DNA from: Moringa oleifera | Lineage: Eukaryota; Streptophyta; Magnoliopsida; Brassicales; Moringaceae | Length of the DNA stretch: 64,000 bases | Assembly (NCBI GenBank): GCA_021397835.1 | Contig: JAJFZO010000658.1 | Location: 2,549,501-2,613,500, forward strand | Reading direction: 5' to 3' | Shown: positions 1 through 12,260 of the stretch, in pieces | Position numbering within the stretch: the stretch's first letter is position 1 | How the letters are laid out: every line of letters begins with the position of its first letter | The notes under the pieces: generated by a model | Database searches by the model: none | What the model was told of the DNA's origin: nothing | The model's input: the letters and a program-made list of their open reading frames with translations, nothing else | Program-made: the position numbers and the translations under genes

Positions 1-1289
1 CCGATCTATCGTAATAATTATAATTGTAGAATATGCTTGCGTTTAGATGTTAAGATCAAAGATCTTATAATTCAAAAACTTCTTGTCAATGAGGATGAAA
101 AGGTCAATATTCTAAGTATTTGCTACAATGTTTCTCTCATATTTGAAGTAATTGAATGAAAAACAAATGTTAGAGAGGGAGAGACAGGTATATTAGGGCT
201 GCAATTTGAAGAATTAAGGGTACGAATTGCAAATTGTGGTAAAGATGAACGCATGTACAAAAGAAAGTTTTAAATAAGCATGCATTGAAGAGGTGGAAAG
301 CGGGATTAACTTTTTATAACACATACGTATAAACACAAAAGTTAGACATCACTTTTTGCTTGATCATTTACAAAAGGGAGATGTTTTAAAATTTGTAATA
401 GCAGATGATCAACCAGTCGATATTGAGTTGAGCATGAAAACATATAAGTTGATCACAACATGAGTTTGTAATCTTTATGAGATATTGTGTTATATGTATC
501 TTTGTATGATTACATGTTATTTTGTAATGAGGTAATTGTTGAATTGTATTGAACACATGTTTTTGTTAGGCTAGGATAGTTATAGGACTAAATCAAAGTC
601 GAAATGACTTGAAAGAGAATTTTTCTCACAAATTCAATCCAACGAAATCTTGGATTAAATTCAGTTGAGTTGAATGATTGAGAAAGCTAGGATAGCATTT
701 TGAACTATTTTGTCAAGTCAGATGATATTCAATCGAGCATAATAGTCTTTTAAAGTGAGTATAAATACCCTCAGTTTTTTTTTCTCCCTTAAATTGCAAA
801 TCCTAACTTTAACTAAGTTTTCTCTCTCTAAAATTAAGAGTCGAAACCTTAATTAAACCCTAAATCAAGGCTTAAATTCTTGCACAAACACCATTTTACA
901 CCTAAATCGTTCATGATTTTTCAAAAATTTCACCAGTGTGCCAGTTAAAACCACTACAAAACCTAAAGGATGGGGCCCTCAAACTCCCAATAAGGAACAA
1001 TCACCTTAACTAGTTTCAGTCATTAGAACGTGGAGGCAATACTTTAATGATCTCAGAGAGAAAAAATATTGTCTTTGGAAGAGCGGTGGACTTTGATAGC
1101 CTTATGGACTTAGAGCTTAGATCATCATTTGAAGCGCTAGGATGGAATTCATTTTGTGAAACAGACTCACTATATATCCTAAGCTAGTTCAACTTTTCTT
1201 TGCCAATTTAAAACGTTCTTATAACCACACTAGGATTCACAGCTCAGTTGAAGGAAAGGAGAAAATTCCCACTATAGTGAGCTAGGTAA
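1..1289. other. AT-rich intergenic DNA, no gene seen
   Basis: No reading frame of protein-like composition and no splice-bounded exon could be recognised on either strand. The stretch is AT-rich, with short homopolymers and a pyrimidine-rich patch near 775-835. It lies left of a MITE-like element and probably is old repeat sequence, but no terminal repeats or coding relics could be identified in it. Confidence 0.5.
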
Positions 1290-1310
1290 GGGTGTTAATG
1301 CGGTTTGGTC

Positions 1311-1369
<59 letters not shown>

Positions 1370-1880
1370 GTAGCAAACCAAACCATTGATGTGGTGTGGC
1401 GGTTATTTCTAGCCATGCAGTTTGATCTAAATAATATAAATTAGATCGAACCGCACTACAAAATGCGATGCGGTTTGGTGCAGTTTGGTTTATCAATGTA
1501 TTTTTAAAAGTAGACATCAATTATCAAGTAACATTAATCATAATCAATTTCAAAGTTAAAAGTCTATCAAAGCTTCCACAAATAAATTAAATACTAACTT
1601 GGAATTTTAAAATCAAAACTTGTACAAACCAATCAAAATACTAACTTAAGAGTTTAAAGTTTGTCAAAGCTTTTAGAAAGAGACTTTGAATAAAAAAAAT
1701 TATGAGTTTTTATTAAATACGGTGTGGTTTGATTTTAAACGAAATTGCTTATGTTTTTTATTGATGCAGTTTGTATTTTTTCAAACCGTTTCAAATTGTT
1801 AATTTGAAAAGTCGTGTGGTTTGGTTTGGTGCGGTTTGATTTGATCTGTTTTCACGGTTTATCGGTTTTTTTAATGCCCC
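1290..1880. mobile_element. MITE-like non-autonomous element
   Basis: The segment opens with GGGTGTTAATGCGGTTTGG and closes with a run whose reverse complement starts GGGGCATTAA, giving weak terminal inverted repeats. Inside, short CGGTTTGGTTT-type words and their complements recur many times, so long hairpins are possible. It encodes nothing. This composition resembles hAT-like MITEs of plants that start GGGTGTT, but I could not find a clean 8-bp target-site duplication, so family and exact ends are inference. A (TA)n run interrupts its left part. Confidence 0.45.
1315..1369. repeat. (TA)n microsatellite followed by poly-T
   Basis: About 19 TA units run from 1315 to 1352 and continue directly into 17 T residues. 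It sits inside the MITE-like element and is expected to vary in length between individuals. Confidence 0.95.
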
Positions 1881-1932
1881 GCAACATACTTAGGATCCCC
1901 AATGATGGTTCCAACGTTTTTGACCTTAAAAC

Positions 1933-2510
1933 ATGCCCATAGCTCTGGATAAACGAACTTTAGAGAACATTTGTCATTGTACAAATAGGGAAGTAAAAGG
2001 TTGTCAATTGAAGGTTAAGGTTAGAGTGCTACATCATATGATTGGATACATCTTTATGTCCCATAGTGGGTATAGGGATGAAGTCACATATATGTGGATG
2101 CCTATATCTTGGGCAGGTCTGCCTTATGACCTTCCTTATATTATGTTTACGCATATGATTCACGCATTTGAAACTCAAAACCTTGTGGGCTTTAGGAGAA
2201 CTGTATCTGGGGATTGGATCCAGGCTATTAAAAAAAAAAAAAAGGACCCATGTTGAGTGATGAGGAAAATGAGGACCCTATTGGAGATGATCCTCAAACT
2301 GAGGGTGAGCCATTGATAGGAGAGGGGTCTAGTTAGCGGCCTGCACCTCAGGCTAACTATGACCAAGTAAGGGACAAGTTCTCTCATTTGACATTGGAAG
2401 TCGCTACCTAGAGGAGGGATGTTACTCCTACCCGACAAGGTCAAGATGAAATGCTTGACACATTTACCAGGTTGGAGGATTTTATTATGTGCCTTGGACC
2501 TTTTTTTTTA
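1933..2510 (+). pseudogene. Relic of a plant transposon protein (PF20167-like)
   Basis: The frame from 1933 is open for 107 codons and contains a segment around residues 33-85 (VLHHMIGYIF, then LPYDLPYIMFTHMIHAF) that resembles the conserved core of the 'putative plant transposon protein' domain found in many retroelement-derived plant proteins. After a poly-A tract near 2228 the frame meets several stops, although coding-like words continue to about 2510. No full-length element, LTR or other domain is visible. I read it as a decayed transposon fragment, not a gene. The family assignment is from pattern memory and a profile search would settle it. Confidence 0.45.
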
Positions 2511-2949
2511 TGATTTATCTACTTCTGTAAATGCTTGGTACATTCTGGTTGTAATTAGTTTAATTGAAAGCATTGAACTTTGATGTAAATGCAAATGATG
2601 CTTGATTTTTGGATAAACATGGATGAAATGTGAATAAAATGCTTAGTCATTGATCATGAATGAAAAATGAGCCTTGTTGATATGATTTTGAATGTTGTGG
2701 TTGATGAATTGATGAGATGCTTGTCTTTGAAGTTACATTGATGACGATTGAATGATGGTGAAGTTTGGTTGCAATATATTGAAGTGTTTTTAAGTTGAAT
2801 GATTTTGATGGCATTATCAAGTTTTGTTTGAAATGAAATTTGATAAAATGTTGAATGTATTCAAAAGGTGTTTGAAACACTTCATTATGTATCTTTCTTT
2901 TAAATGCTAGTTTTCATAGTTTTGTCAAATTTGTCTTTTAAGACTTTAA

Positions 2950-3252
2950 GCTTCTAAGGTACATAAAGGGACATCTCACACATAAATTCAAATGACCATT
3001 TCGAATGGAGGTTATACTTATACTTGAGATTTAACAATCCACGTACTTAAGAAGTGTTGCTCTTTGAATTGTTTTGAAAAGTGTTACTTAACAAAACTTC
3101 AAATGTATTTTTGAGTACCATTTCAAACAATTTATGGTTTTTGGAGTTTTAGATTCTCCAAGTATATAGTGGGATACCTTTGACATAAATGCAATTGGTT
3201 ATTTCGAATGAAAGTTATACTTGTCTATTCTTAAGGTTTAACGAATCATCTT
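2950..3252. repeat. Degenerate direct repeat, period about 202 bp
   Basis: Sequence around 2950-3045 recurs in diverged form around 3150-3250. Shared landmarks are a CATAAAT(T/G)CAA word, ATTTCGAATG and GTTATACTT in the same order and spacing. It is probably the remains of an old tandem duplication in repeat-derived DNA. No coding function is evident. Confidence 0.45.
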
Positions 3253-3709
3253 ACTATTCTCCTTGAAATTTGTTTTTGTAATCTTCAACATTAAATTTTT
3301 GTTTGGAGCACCAGTTTTAAGCAAGTACTTTTCTTTACATGTTAAACTTTCAAAAACAAGTTGACTCCCGGGAGCTTGGTTATGCAAATCTACTTGGTGG
3401 ATCACTATTATTCATATTTGAATTCATTGACAAAAAATTTGTCCCTTAAAGTTTTGGCTATCAACATATGATTTTGTTTTATTGAGATTTAACTTTAAAG
3501 ACATCTTGTAAATTTGGATATCTATGTAGAGATTGATATCACATCTAATAAATATACACGCGCGATGTGAGATACCACAATCATATAAATTTTAGTAGCT
3601 TCACAGGTATGGCATCACCTGGCACTTCTTATTGTAATGGGTTGGCAGACAAACTTGTAGGGTCTCAGGGGCCACACAGGGTCTAGTGGCTGACCCTTCT
3701 GAGTCCTGA

Positions 3710-3848
3710 TGGACTGTGGAGTCTTTAGTCTTGTTGAACCTCACTCACGAATTACCGCTTGACTGGATCTCTCTCTTTTCTGTAACTTAATCTTTTTCCT
3801 CATCTCACAATGTGGTCAGCATCCACACAGCATAGGAACAGGCATCAA
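3710..3848. repeat. Copy A of a segment repeated at 10073
   Basis: This stretch matches 10073-10218 at roughly 80 per cent by eye, with the best block ATGTGGTCAGCATCCACACAG at the right end and a GAGTCTTT..CCTCAC..GAATTAC block at the left. The two copies are in the same orientation and bracket the U-box kinase gene. Copy B lies in that gene's 3' flank. It may be what is left of a tandem gene duplication, or two copies of an unrecognised short repeat. Confidence 0.6.
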
Positions 3849-6242
3849 CGCGAAATATGCAGAAGTAGAAACACTAAGTGAACAAAAAAGTCAAGCTCAC
3901 CAAACATGCACCACCACTGTGTGAGTTATCATACCTGGTCTGATTGGAAAATTATAGGTTGGAGATCCTGACAAGTTTCTCTCTCTTCATTTCAATGGAA
4001 TCAGCAACTTTTTTTATGCACAGAGGGACAATAATTAACCGTAGAGCCTGCACAAATGTAGCTTATCTTATTTTAGAAAGAAAATTCTTGTACCCCTAAC
4101 TGGATAGTGGATAATAATACCCTCACAGGTTGCCTCAACTGATTGGAACATTGAAGGGCTAGAAAGGGTGGTTAAGATAAGGAGATTATGATGCTAAAAG
4201 ATATCTTTAATCCATCCGGTCAGCATCTCAGTTTCTACATGAGACAGGAATATTTGTTTTGGTTTATGTAAGTTGATATTAACAGAAGATAAAGACTTTG
4301 ACTAGTTCATCCCCACATTGTACATGCCAACAATTTGGCATTAACTTTGTTATGACTACAGAGGGACAACGTCATGTTACATGTCTTAAACTCATGAGCC
4401 ACCCAAGTCAACTATTCCAGGTCAGCTTTCTTGCCTATGCCCATGAGAATTCACTATGAAGGTTAAACAGATGAAATCATTTTCCGGGAAAATGAGTTGA
4501 TGGGTACTGGAGCAGATCATGTTTTAGGTGCTGTACTTTTTATCGTTCATGGGGGATATCCTCTACACATATTCAGGACCATAGACTGAGATATTCCCGT
4601 GAAGATAGCAGCCGGTTTTGACTGAAAGGATACTTTATTGCGGGTTTCTTAGGTTTCCGTTAATCGAAGCAGTCTCGTGATCGTGGAATATTCTGTTTTG
4701 GAGTGCCCAAATAGGCAACAGCTCTTTATTCTGAAACCAAATTCATTTTAAGGTAAAGATTGGTGAGTAATATACTCAAGTGGGTCGTTTTTGCAAATTT
4801 TCCAGCAAAAAGCCACTTGGACTACCAAACAGATAAATCAAATGAAAACTGATTAGAGTACTAACTGGCCTCTTGTTAAGAACAAACAACAGTCTCGCTC
4901 TTGAAAGATACAAACAAGAGAACCAGACCAAATTAGTCCTTTTTGAATAACCATACTGCGGGTTGTGATTACGTCAGTGAATTCCAATAGAAATATAAGC
5001 TAAAAGAATTCCTGTTAGAAAATCAGGCAGGTCTACTTACCAGAGACTGTTAAGTTCCTTACGGCATGAAACGACGCGCTTGAGGACACTTTGTTTTGCG
5101 TCATGTGCTTTTGTTACACTACCTGAAATTTCTTTTTCTTCCTCTGCTTCATAGTTAAAAAATGGAAATAGGGAGGTTGCTTCAACGAGTAGACTTGCTC
5201 GTAGACAGATGATGTGCGGATTCTTCTTCTTTTTCTTCGTTTTCTCCTTCATTTTTGTTTGTGGGAGCGCTAAGCTGAAGCTGTGAAGAGCTGGTATGTC
5301 TTTCTTCGTTCTTCCTTGGAACCATTCTGTGCAGTTTTCTGGGTTTTCTAATTTTTCTGTTTTTTTCTCTGTTTCTGATATAAGTCCAAAATTTGACAGT
5401 CAATTTCATCAAACCCGATATCTTGTTACTCGAATAGAAACCTTTCAATTCGAGCGTTGCTCTCCTTCTCTTACTCTGTGGTTAGATATTTCTCTTTGGA
5501 AACAAAAAGGAAGCATGTAATCAGTTAAAAGTATGAAAAGAAGATAGAGCATGAACAGTTCAAAAATATCTGATTCTTTCCATTCTGTTGCCTTCTCATT
5601 TATTTCTTATTTGGGGATTATCTCTGGATTGAGCTTTTCCAATAGTTTCACCATTTCTTATTACATCTCTTGATTCATGACTTTTTATTTAGATAATACA
5701 CACTAATTTCATTCATCAAACAAATTTACATATATAATGAACTTAACTGAAAATTTAAAACAAGGTCATCATGAATCACAAATAAACCAACTAGAAACTG
5801 CATAATTACGGCAACTTGCTGAACTATTTATAGAAAACTGATCTTATCTTGATGTATTTTTCAGTTGGAGATGTTTTCAATTTCTTGCAGCAACTGAGGC
5901 ATACTTTAGCAGCTTTTCCATTCTTTAGGTATTGCAACAATCTTAAAACCATCCTTAGGATTTCTTCCCATCACCTTCTCCCCTGATTGTCTCATATCTT
6001 TCTCTCTGTACCCTATTCATCATCTTGAGGCCATTTATATAGTACCATTATGAATTTCATGTAATGAATTTTCCCAGGAAATAATTCAAATCCTGTGGGT
6101 TTTCATGTTGTGGGTCAATGAAGGAGTTCTGCAGCTATAGACGACAGACCTCTTGTGATTTTCTGAAGAATTCATTTCTTACTGAGTCAGATTCTAGGGT
6201 TTACTTTTCGTTCTAAGATCAATGATGGTTTGACATCCTTTA
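3849..6242 (+). other. Upstream region and probable 5' UTR of the U-box gene
   Basis: No protein gene was recognised. A pyrimidine-rich stretch at 5222-5255 followed by GAGCTG/GTATGT near 5288-5297 looks like a first non-coding exon ending in a donor, which would put a 5' UTR intron before the coding start at 6243. The rest is ordinary AT-rich plant DNA. Transcript data would be needed to place the start. Confidence 0.4.
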
Positions 6243-9200
6243 ATGGTACAGAAAACTGGCAATATAATGGAAGGAAATGAAATTATTCAAGAGAAAAACG
6301 AGCTTGGGTCACTGGCTCAGTCTGCTTTAACTGTGGCCATAGCTATCAATGGGAAGAAAGAAAACAAGTATGTGGTTTGGTGGGCATTGGAGAAATTTGT
6401 TCCCGAGAAGGATGTTGTCTTCAAGTTGTTACATGTTCATGCAAGGGTTACTGCTGTGCCTACTGCAAGTAAGCTCTTTAGCCATTAGAATCAGTCAGTC
6501 TCTGAAAATTTGGAAAGAAATAGAACATGAAAATGACAGAAAATGAGGTTTTATTTGGTACTAAAATCTGGAATTCTTGTTTGTCCAGTGGGAAATTCTA
6601 TTCCTCTTTCACAGGTACGGGATGATGTAGTAGCTGCTTATAAGAATGAACTGGAGTGGCGAACAAGTGAAATGCTTCTTCCTTACAAGAAAATGTGTCT
6701 TCAGAGAAAGGTATTTTTTTTTTCCTTGTTAATTTTAGTTTTCCATGAATCCTGCATAACCCAGAAATTAAATTTACTTGATGCTGAATGAAGGTTCAAG
6801 TAGAGGTTCTGGTGATTGAATCAGATGATGTAGCAAATGCAATAGCCGAGGAGGTTTCCCAGCGTAGAATCAGCAAACTAGTCATCGGAGCTCCATCTCG
6901 TAGCATATTTATAAGGTAGTAAGCTAACTTACTGAAACGTACCCATTTGGAGGTTCTTTGTGTGACTTGCTTGAGTGATATCTGTTTCTATTTGACGAAG
7001 ATAATTTTGCCTAGGAAACTGAAGAAGCAAAGCGTATCCTCGAGAATCTCAGCCTGCACTCCAAGCTTTTGCACAGTGTATGCTGTTTCAAAAGGAAAAT
7101 TGTCATCTGTGCGTCCATCTGATTCTGAGACTAATGGAAGCAGTACATATGGTAGCAGTGAGACAAGCTGTTTAACCAACAGTTCAAGTTATTCTTCCAG
7201 CTCCCGGACAGGTACTATTGATTCCAACACAATGAAAAAGATCAAGGAAGTAAAGGGTATTTACAATAAGATGAATCAAATACTGTGCTGACTTTTCCAG
7301 CTGATTACCTCATCTGGACATCAGTTCCACAACTCATTTGTGTTTTTGTTTTTGTTTTGTTGATTCTGCAGACTCGGGTTATCTTGCTTCCTCCTCTTAC
7401 TTTTGCTCTCCTTCCCTACCAGCTCAAAGATTTCATGCGCTTTCCACTGTAAACCATTTGGTTCTTCATAAAAAAGCAAGTTCTGTTGACATCAACCATT
7501 CTGGGTTCCCGTCTCTGGATTTTGAGGAAAGGAAGAATGGTCCAAGTTCTTGTTTGGGAAGTCCACAACTTGGACCTTTACTCAGCCGGAGTACTAGTTG
7601 GAGAACCGCTCAAGCAGTTGACAGCTCATGGATATCAGATCAAGCTTCCACCAACAATCCGCTTACTGATTGTTCTTCTTTTGAAAACCAGGTAGCTTTT
7701 CCATTTTCATCTTGTCTGGAAAGCTAAGCATGTAGTTGCTGAAATGTCATTCAGATCTCTAGGCATCAATTGACTTATATTTTGTTTTCTGACTGTACTT
7801 GCAGGTGGATGTGGATTTTGAGCTAGAAAAGCTGAGAATTGAGCTCAGACATTTTCGAGGAATGTATGCAATTGCTCAAACTGAGGCAATTGATGCTTCT
7901 CGAAAGGTTAGGCACCACATGCTTGCCTTAATCATGTGCCCTCTTGAGGATCTTGTACTGAAATCTCCGCTGTCTGCTTTTTCAGCTGAGCAATCTTAGT
8001 CAACGTCAACTGAATGAAGAAATGAAGCTGAAAGAGCTAAAGCTAAAGGAGGAGGAAGCAGAAGAGCTTGCAACAAAAGAGAAGGAGAAATATGAAGCAG
8101 CAAAAAGGGAGGCTGAATATGTAAAGGAATGTGTTGAAAGAGAAGCTTCACAAAGGCGAGAAGCAGAGATGAAAGCTGCAAAGGATGCAAAAGAGAAAGA
8201 GAAGCTGGAGAATGCTCTTGTCGGTCCTCTGCAGCTATACCACAAATTCACATGGGAAGAGATTGTGGCTGCTACCTCATCTTTTTCAGAAAATCTTAAG
8301 ATTGGAACTGGAGCAAATGGAACAGTCTATAAGTGCAGTCTGCATCATACAACTGCAGCAGTGAAAGTTCTCCACTCAAAAGATAACAAAATGACACGGC
8401 AATTCCAGCAGGAGGTATGGTAGTTTTCCAGATAAGTATAGTGTTTCTGCACAAGTTCTTTCCATGGATGATCTGGTTCTCTGACCTGGCATGTCAAGTT
8501 TCTTACTTTTGTTTTCTTTTGGCATTCAGCTTGAAATCTTAAGCAAAATTCGCCATCCCCATTTGCTTCTTCTTCTTGGTGCATGTCCTGAACATGGTTG
8601 CTTAGTTTACGAGTACATGGAGAACGGTAGCTTGGAAGAGAGGCTGCTCCATGTGAAGGATATCCCATCCATCCCATGGTTTGAGAGGTTTCGAATTGCT
8701 TGGGAAGTGGCTTCAGCTCTTGTTTTCCTTCACAACTTAAAGCCTACATCAATCATCCACCGTGATTTGAAGCCTGGAAACATCCTACTTGACCATAACT
8801 TTGTGAGCAAGATTGGTGATGTTGGCCTTTCAACGATAGTTCATTCCGAAACATCCGCTGTACTCACGATCTGCAAGGACACAGCACCTGTTGGAACACT
8901 CTGCTACATAGATCCTGAGTATCAAAGGACAGGGCTAATTTCTTCAAAATCAGACGTTTATGCTTTTGGGATAGTTGTTTTGCAGCTATTGACTGGAAAG
9001 CCAGCAATGGCACTGACCCATATGGTCGAAACAACTATGGCTGATGGTAATTTATCGGGTATCTTAGACTCAAAAGCTGGGGACTGGCCAAAAGCTGAGA
9101 CCTGGGAATTAGCTACTTTGGGCCTGAGTTGTGCTGAGCTTCGACTCAAAGACAGGCCTGATCTGAAAGATCAAGTACTTCCTGCACTGGAGAGATTGAA

Positions 9201-9543
9201 GAAAGTTGCAGACAGGGTGCGAAACTCCATTGACAGCATTCAGATTGCTCCTCCTGACCACTTCATATGCCCCATACTTAAGGTATATCCTCCACAGACT
9301 TCACTGAATTCTTCATATATTCCTTATTGTAATTCTACATGTTTGCTTGTATTTTTGCAGGATATCATGAGTGATCCATGTATTGCTTCAGATGGGTACA
9401 CTTATGACCGCAAAGCAATCGAGAAATGGCTTGAAGAAAACGATAAATCACCTGTTACAAACTTGCCATTGCCAAATAAGAACCTTTTGCCCAATTACAC
9501 ACTTCTTTTTGCGATTACCAGGTGGAAGTCCACTCAACATTAG
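6243..9543 (+). CDS. USP-like / protein kinase / U-box E3 ubiquitin ligase
   Basis: Nine exons join in frame into 832 residues: 6243-6468, 6589-6710, 6794-6915, 7015-7256, 7372-7691, 7805-7906, 7986-8414, 8530-9282 and 9361-9543, all GT..AG. Domains in order: a universal-stress-protein-like nucleotide-binding region (about 25-165), a Ser-rich linker, a charged coiled coil (about 385-455), a receptor-like cytoplasmic kinase domain (about 480-735; glycine loop GTGANG, Lys505, HRD with Asp600) and a C-terminal U-box (about 762-832). The usual DFG is DVG, which is normal in this subfamily. Proteins of this class (Arabidopsis PUB34/35/51-53 type) are E2-dependent ubiquitin ligases of the cytoplasm thought to phosphorylate or mark targets in stress signalling; the substrate here is unknown. 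The start is the first ATG matching the family N-terminus; an in-frame ATG at residue 9 is an alternative. From memory, the microsyntenic Arabidopsis gene is PUB53. Confidence 0.93.
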
Positions 9544-10072
9544 CATCTTATGCTGCATCTATCACTCTCAGTTTTCAGTAACAGGAAGTATAATTACTCA
9601 GGAATTGCTGTTCTAGTGATGTGTACACCAGTTTACTGGTTTTTGATGTTGGCTCTCTTCTTCAGATTGGAAAGCTGGATATTTAAGTGTGTAAATGCAG
9701 ATATGAGTAAAACTGAAGCCGTAAAAACAATGTTATCCTGGGTAGGATAAGATAAACATTTAGAGAAAAGATATCGATGTTAGCCCTTTATGATTAAGTA
9801 AATAATTAAAAAGTTAAATTTTTATTAATTTGTTATTAGTGTAAAGATCATATAATCTCTAAAGTTTACCCATTATCCCAACAAATTTTGACTTGTAAAA
9901 AATTCTTCAGTTTGATCATCTGCAGCTTTTTCGGAGATCTTTTTCTTTTCCTTCTTGTAACATCTTCTCCTTCATTTTTCTTGACAAGTTAGATATCAGT
10001 GTTTTTGCTTTGTCTAATATGAAATATTACCAATTAATCATGTTACAGCATAATTCCTTCTGTGATTTCTGG

Positions 10073-10218
10073 TGGCCTGTTGAGTCTTTTGTCCTGTTGC
10101 ACCTCACCCATGAATTACTGCTTGCCTGGTTGAATCTCTTTCTTTTCTTCAACAGGATCATATTTTTCCAGGTTTCCCAATGTGGTCAGCATCCACACAG
10201 AGTAGGAACAGGCCTCAG
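10073..10218. repeat. Copy B of the segment repeated at 3710
   Basis: Same orientation as copy A and roughly 80 per cent identical by eye. It sits about 530 bp beyond the U-box stop codon, so it may be part of that gene's original 3' flank. Confidence 0.6.
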
Positions 10219-10304
10219 TTGCCCTTTTGTTTGTGCTTTGCAGAATGTAGAGATAAAGTGATATAGTTGCTTCTTGATGCTACAATTTTGTGTTTTAAGA
10301 GAAA

Positions 10305-10308
<4 letters not shown>

Positions 10309-10335
<27 letters not shown>
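10309..10335. repeat. (TA)n microsatellite
   Basis: About 13 TA units in the spacer between the U-box gene and the acid phosphatase gene. Confidence 0.95.
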
Positions 10336-10338
<3 letters not shown>

Positions 10339-11650
10339 AATATTAAAATGTTCCAATTGCTTCTTGCCAGCAATTGATGCATTTTAAGAGAAAATATAAG
10401 TAGTTTCAAAGATACAGATTCAAGTGCTTATTTCAACTGCTCCTGATGATGTTAGTGTAAAAAGATTTCAGCTTGATTATGCCGAATCAGAGGTGGGCCA
10501 GAATACAACTGAACCATATATACAATTCTTAACTTTTCATTGATTTTTTACTCAATAGAAATTTACTATATTCAAATATAAATAAATACTTTTAAAAAAA
10601 TGTGTATGAAAAAAACTGAAAATTAAAAATATATATTCGTTTATTTTAGAATATTTTCACAACAAAAAATAATAATATAATTTAATATTTATTATAAATT
10701 TAAATTATGTTATAATAATCCATAAGTATATTTAATTTTAATTTTAATTTATATTTTTTATTTTTTACAATCTAAAAAGATGTGAATATAAAATGAATTT
10801 TATAAGTTTAAAAATAACTAAAAATTAATTACGAATATTTTATGAATAAATACTAATATCTTTAAAAAGAATTAGATTTATTTAAAATTATTTTTTGTTT
10901 AAAATAACTTTTTAAAATAATGTAATGATATAAATTATAATGTAATGTTTATTATAAATTTGAATTGTAATATAATTAATTAATAAATGTAAATAAGTAT
11001 TTTTAAAAAAATATATTTAAATTAATTCAAAATAGTTTTTTTTCATTTAATTCTGTTTATGATATAAATTAAAAGTTGATGTTATCATTGAGATAATTTT
11101 ATCCCACCAATTGGATAAAATAAGTTTATCCTAATCTTATTTTTAGATAAAGTTAAAACAATAATTATCATATTTAATTCTTGATAAAAAATAAAAAATA
11201 TAATTACATAAAAATTTAAAGTAAAATAAATAAAAAATTTTTTTAAAAAAATATTTGAGACTACCCCTAACAATAAAAGAGTAAAAAAAAACTTTTAGAG
11301 TTTTATCTGAACAGGCAATGAAGAGCTTCCCATTGAATTTTGAAGAGCAGGAAGTTCCGAAAACATTCCTTTTTCTAATTTTTTTTTTAAAAGCAGTGAT
11401 GTTAATCTTTTTAATTATTTTTTTTGTTCTAGATGATATGAAAGAAGAAGAATAAGGATATATGAGGATGACTTTTAAATTTTTGAATAACTAATGAGAT
11501 GTAAATATCTGTAGATGATAGTTCTGTTTTTTTTTTTTTTTTTAAGTGTTAAATATATATTAATATGATATTTTGTTTTTAATAAAAATTGACAAAATAT
11601 TTTTTTTAAAAAAATGTGATTGTAATGTCAAAAATGTATGGTCCCACTGA

Positions 11651-12260
11651 GCCCAAAAGGAGATGTGGGTCCCATTATATGACAAACAAACATAAAGTGA
11701 TGAAGATGGAAAAGTAACATTGCTTCGTCATCATCTTCTGGTGACATCACCCGTCGGCGCGTAAGCTAACGATTGACCAACCAGAGATTGAAGCCTCCAA
11801 AGGATCAGCCCGTTTCTTTTCATCCAGTCCCGAAACTCGATTTTAAACTAACCGAAACGGAAAACGGTTCACCGTTTGCTTCTTTTGCACGGCAGCGGCT
11901 GCCTTCTGCCTTTCTCTTCCTTCCTCAGTCTCCCAAGTCCCAACCAACCCTCTCTCTCTGTCTCTCAAGTATAAAGCCCTTTGAAGAGGTTTCTGTTACC
12001 GTAGGCCTCTCTTATCCCAAACGTATTTCCTTGATTTTGCTTATCTACAATTCTTCATCATCTACGTCCAAAAAGCCGAACGAGAAGGGCGGATACAGAT
12101 TGAATATATATATATACTATCTTTTCTTCAGATCTTCACTTTTCTGCAGATCCCCTTCAATAAATTAACTTCATTTCTCTAGTACTCGGGTTTTCATTTT
12201 AAAATTTTGATTTTGTTTCCCTGACTCACATCCTTTCCTTTCTATAATTCCATAAAACCC
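11651..12260 (+). promoter_or_regulatory. Promoter and 5' UTR of the acid phosphatase gene
   Basis: GC content rises just upstream of the gene. GTGACATCAC at about 11742 resembles a TGA/bZIP site. A CT-rich patch (11951-11967) is followed by GTATAAAG at 11969-11976, a plausible TATA box, which would give a 5' UTR of roughly 250 nt. The function of each site is inference from motif alone. Confidence 0.4.

Larger units (their letters stand above)
9544..11650. other. 3' flank of the U-box gene and AT-rich spacer
   Basis: No gene is seen. 9544-10260 is moderately complex and includes repeat copy B. 10500-11300 is extremely AT-rich with many TTAAA/TTTAA words and no coding character. Poly-T runs occur near 11527-11543. 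Confidence 0.6.

Noticed and set aside
8815..8830. DVG in place of DFG as a sign of a dead kinase
   Set aside because: The Asp is kept and DVG is the usual form in this U-box kinase subfamily, so it is not evidence of inactivity.
11773..12168. 131-codon open frame just upstream of the acid phosphatase
   Set aside because: It overlaps the likely TATA box and 5' UTR, has low-complexity Ser/Pro composition and no recognisable domain. It looks like chance in a pyrimidine-rich leader.
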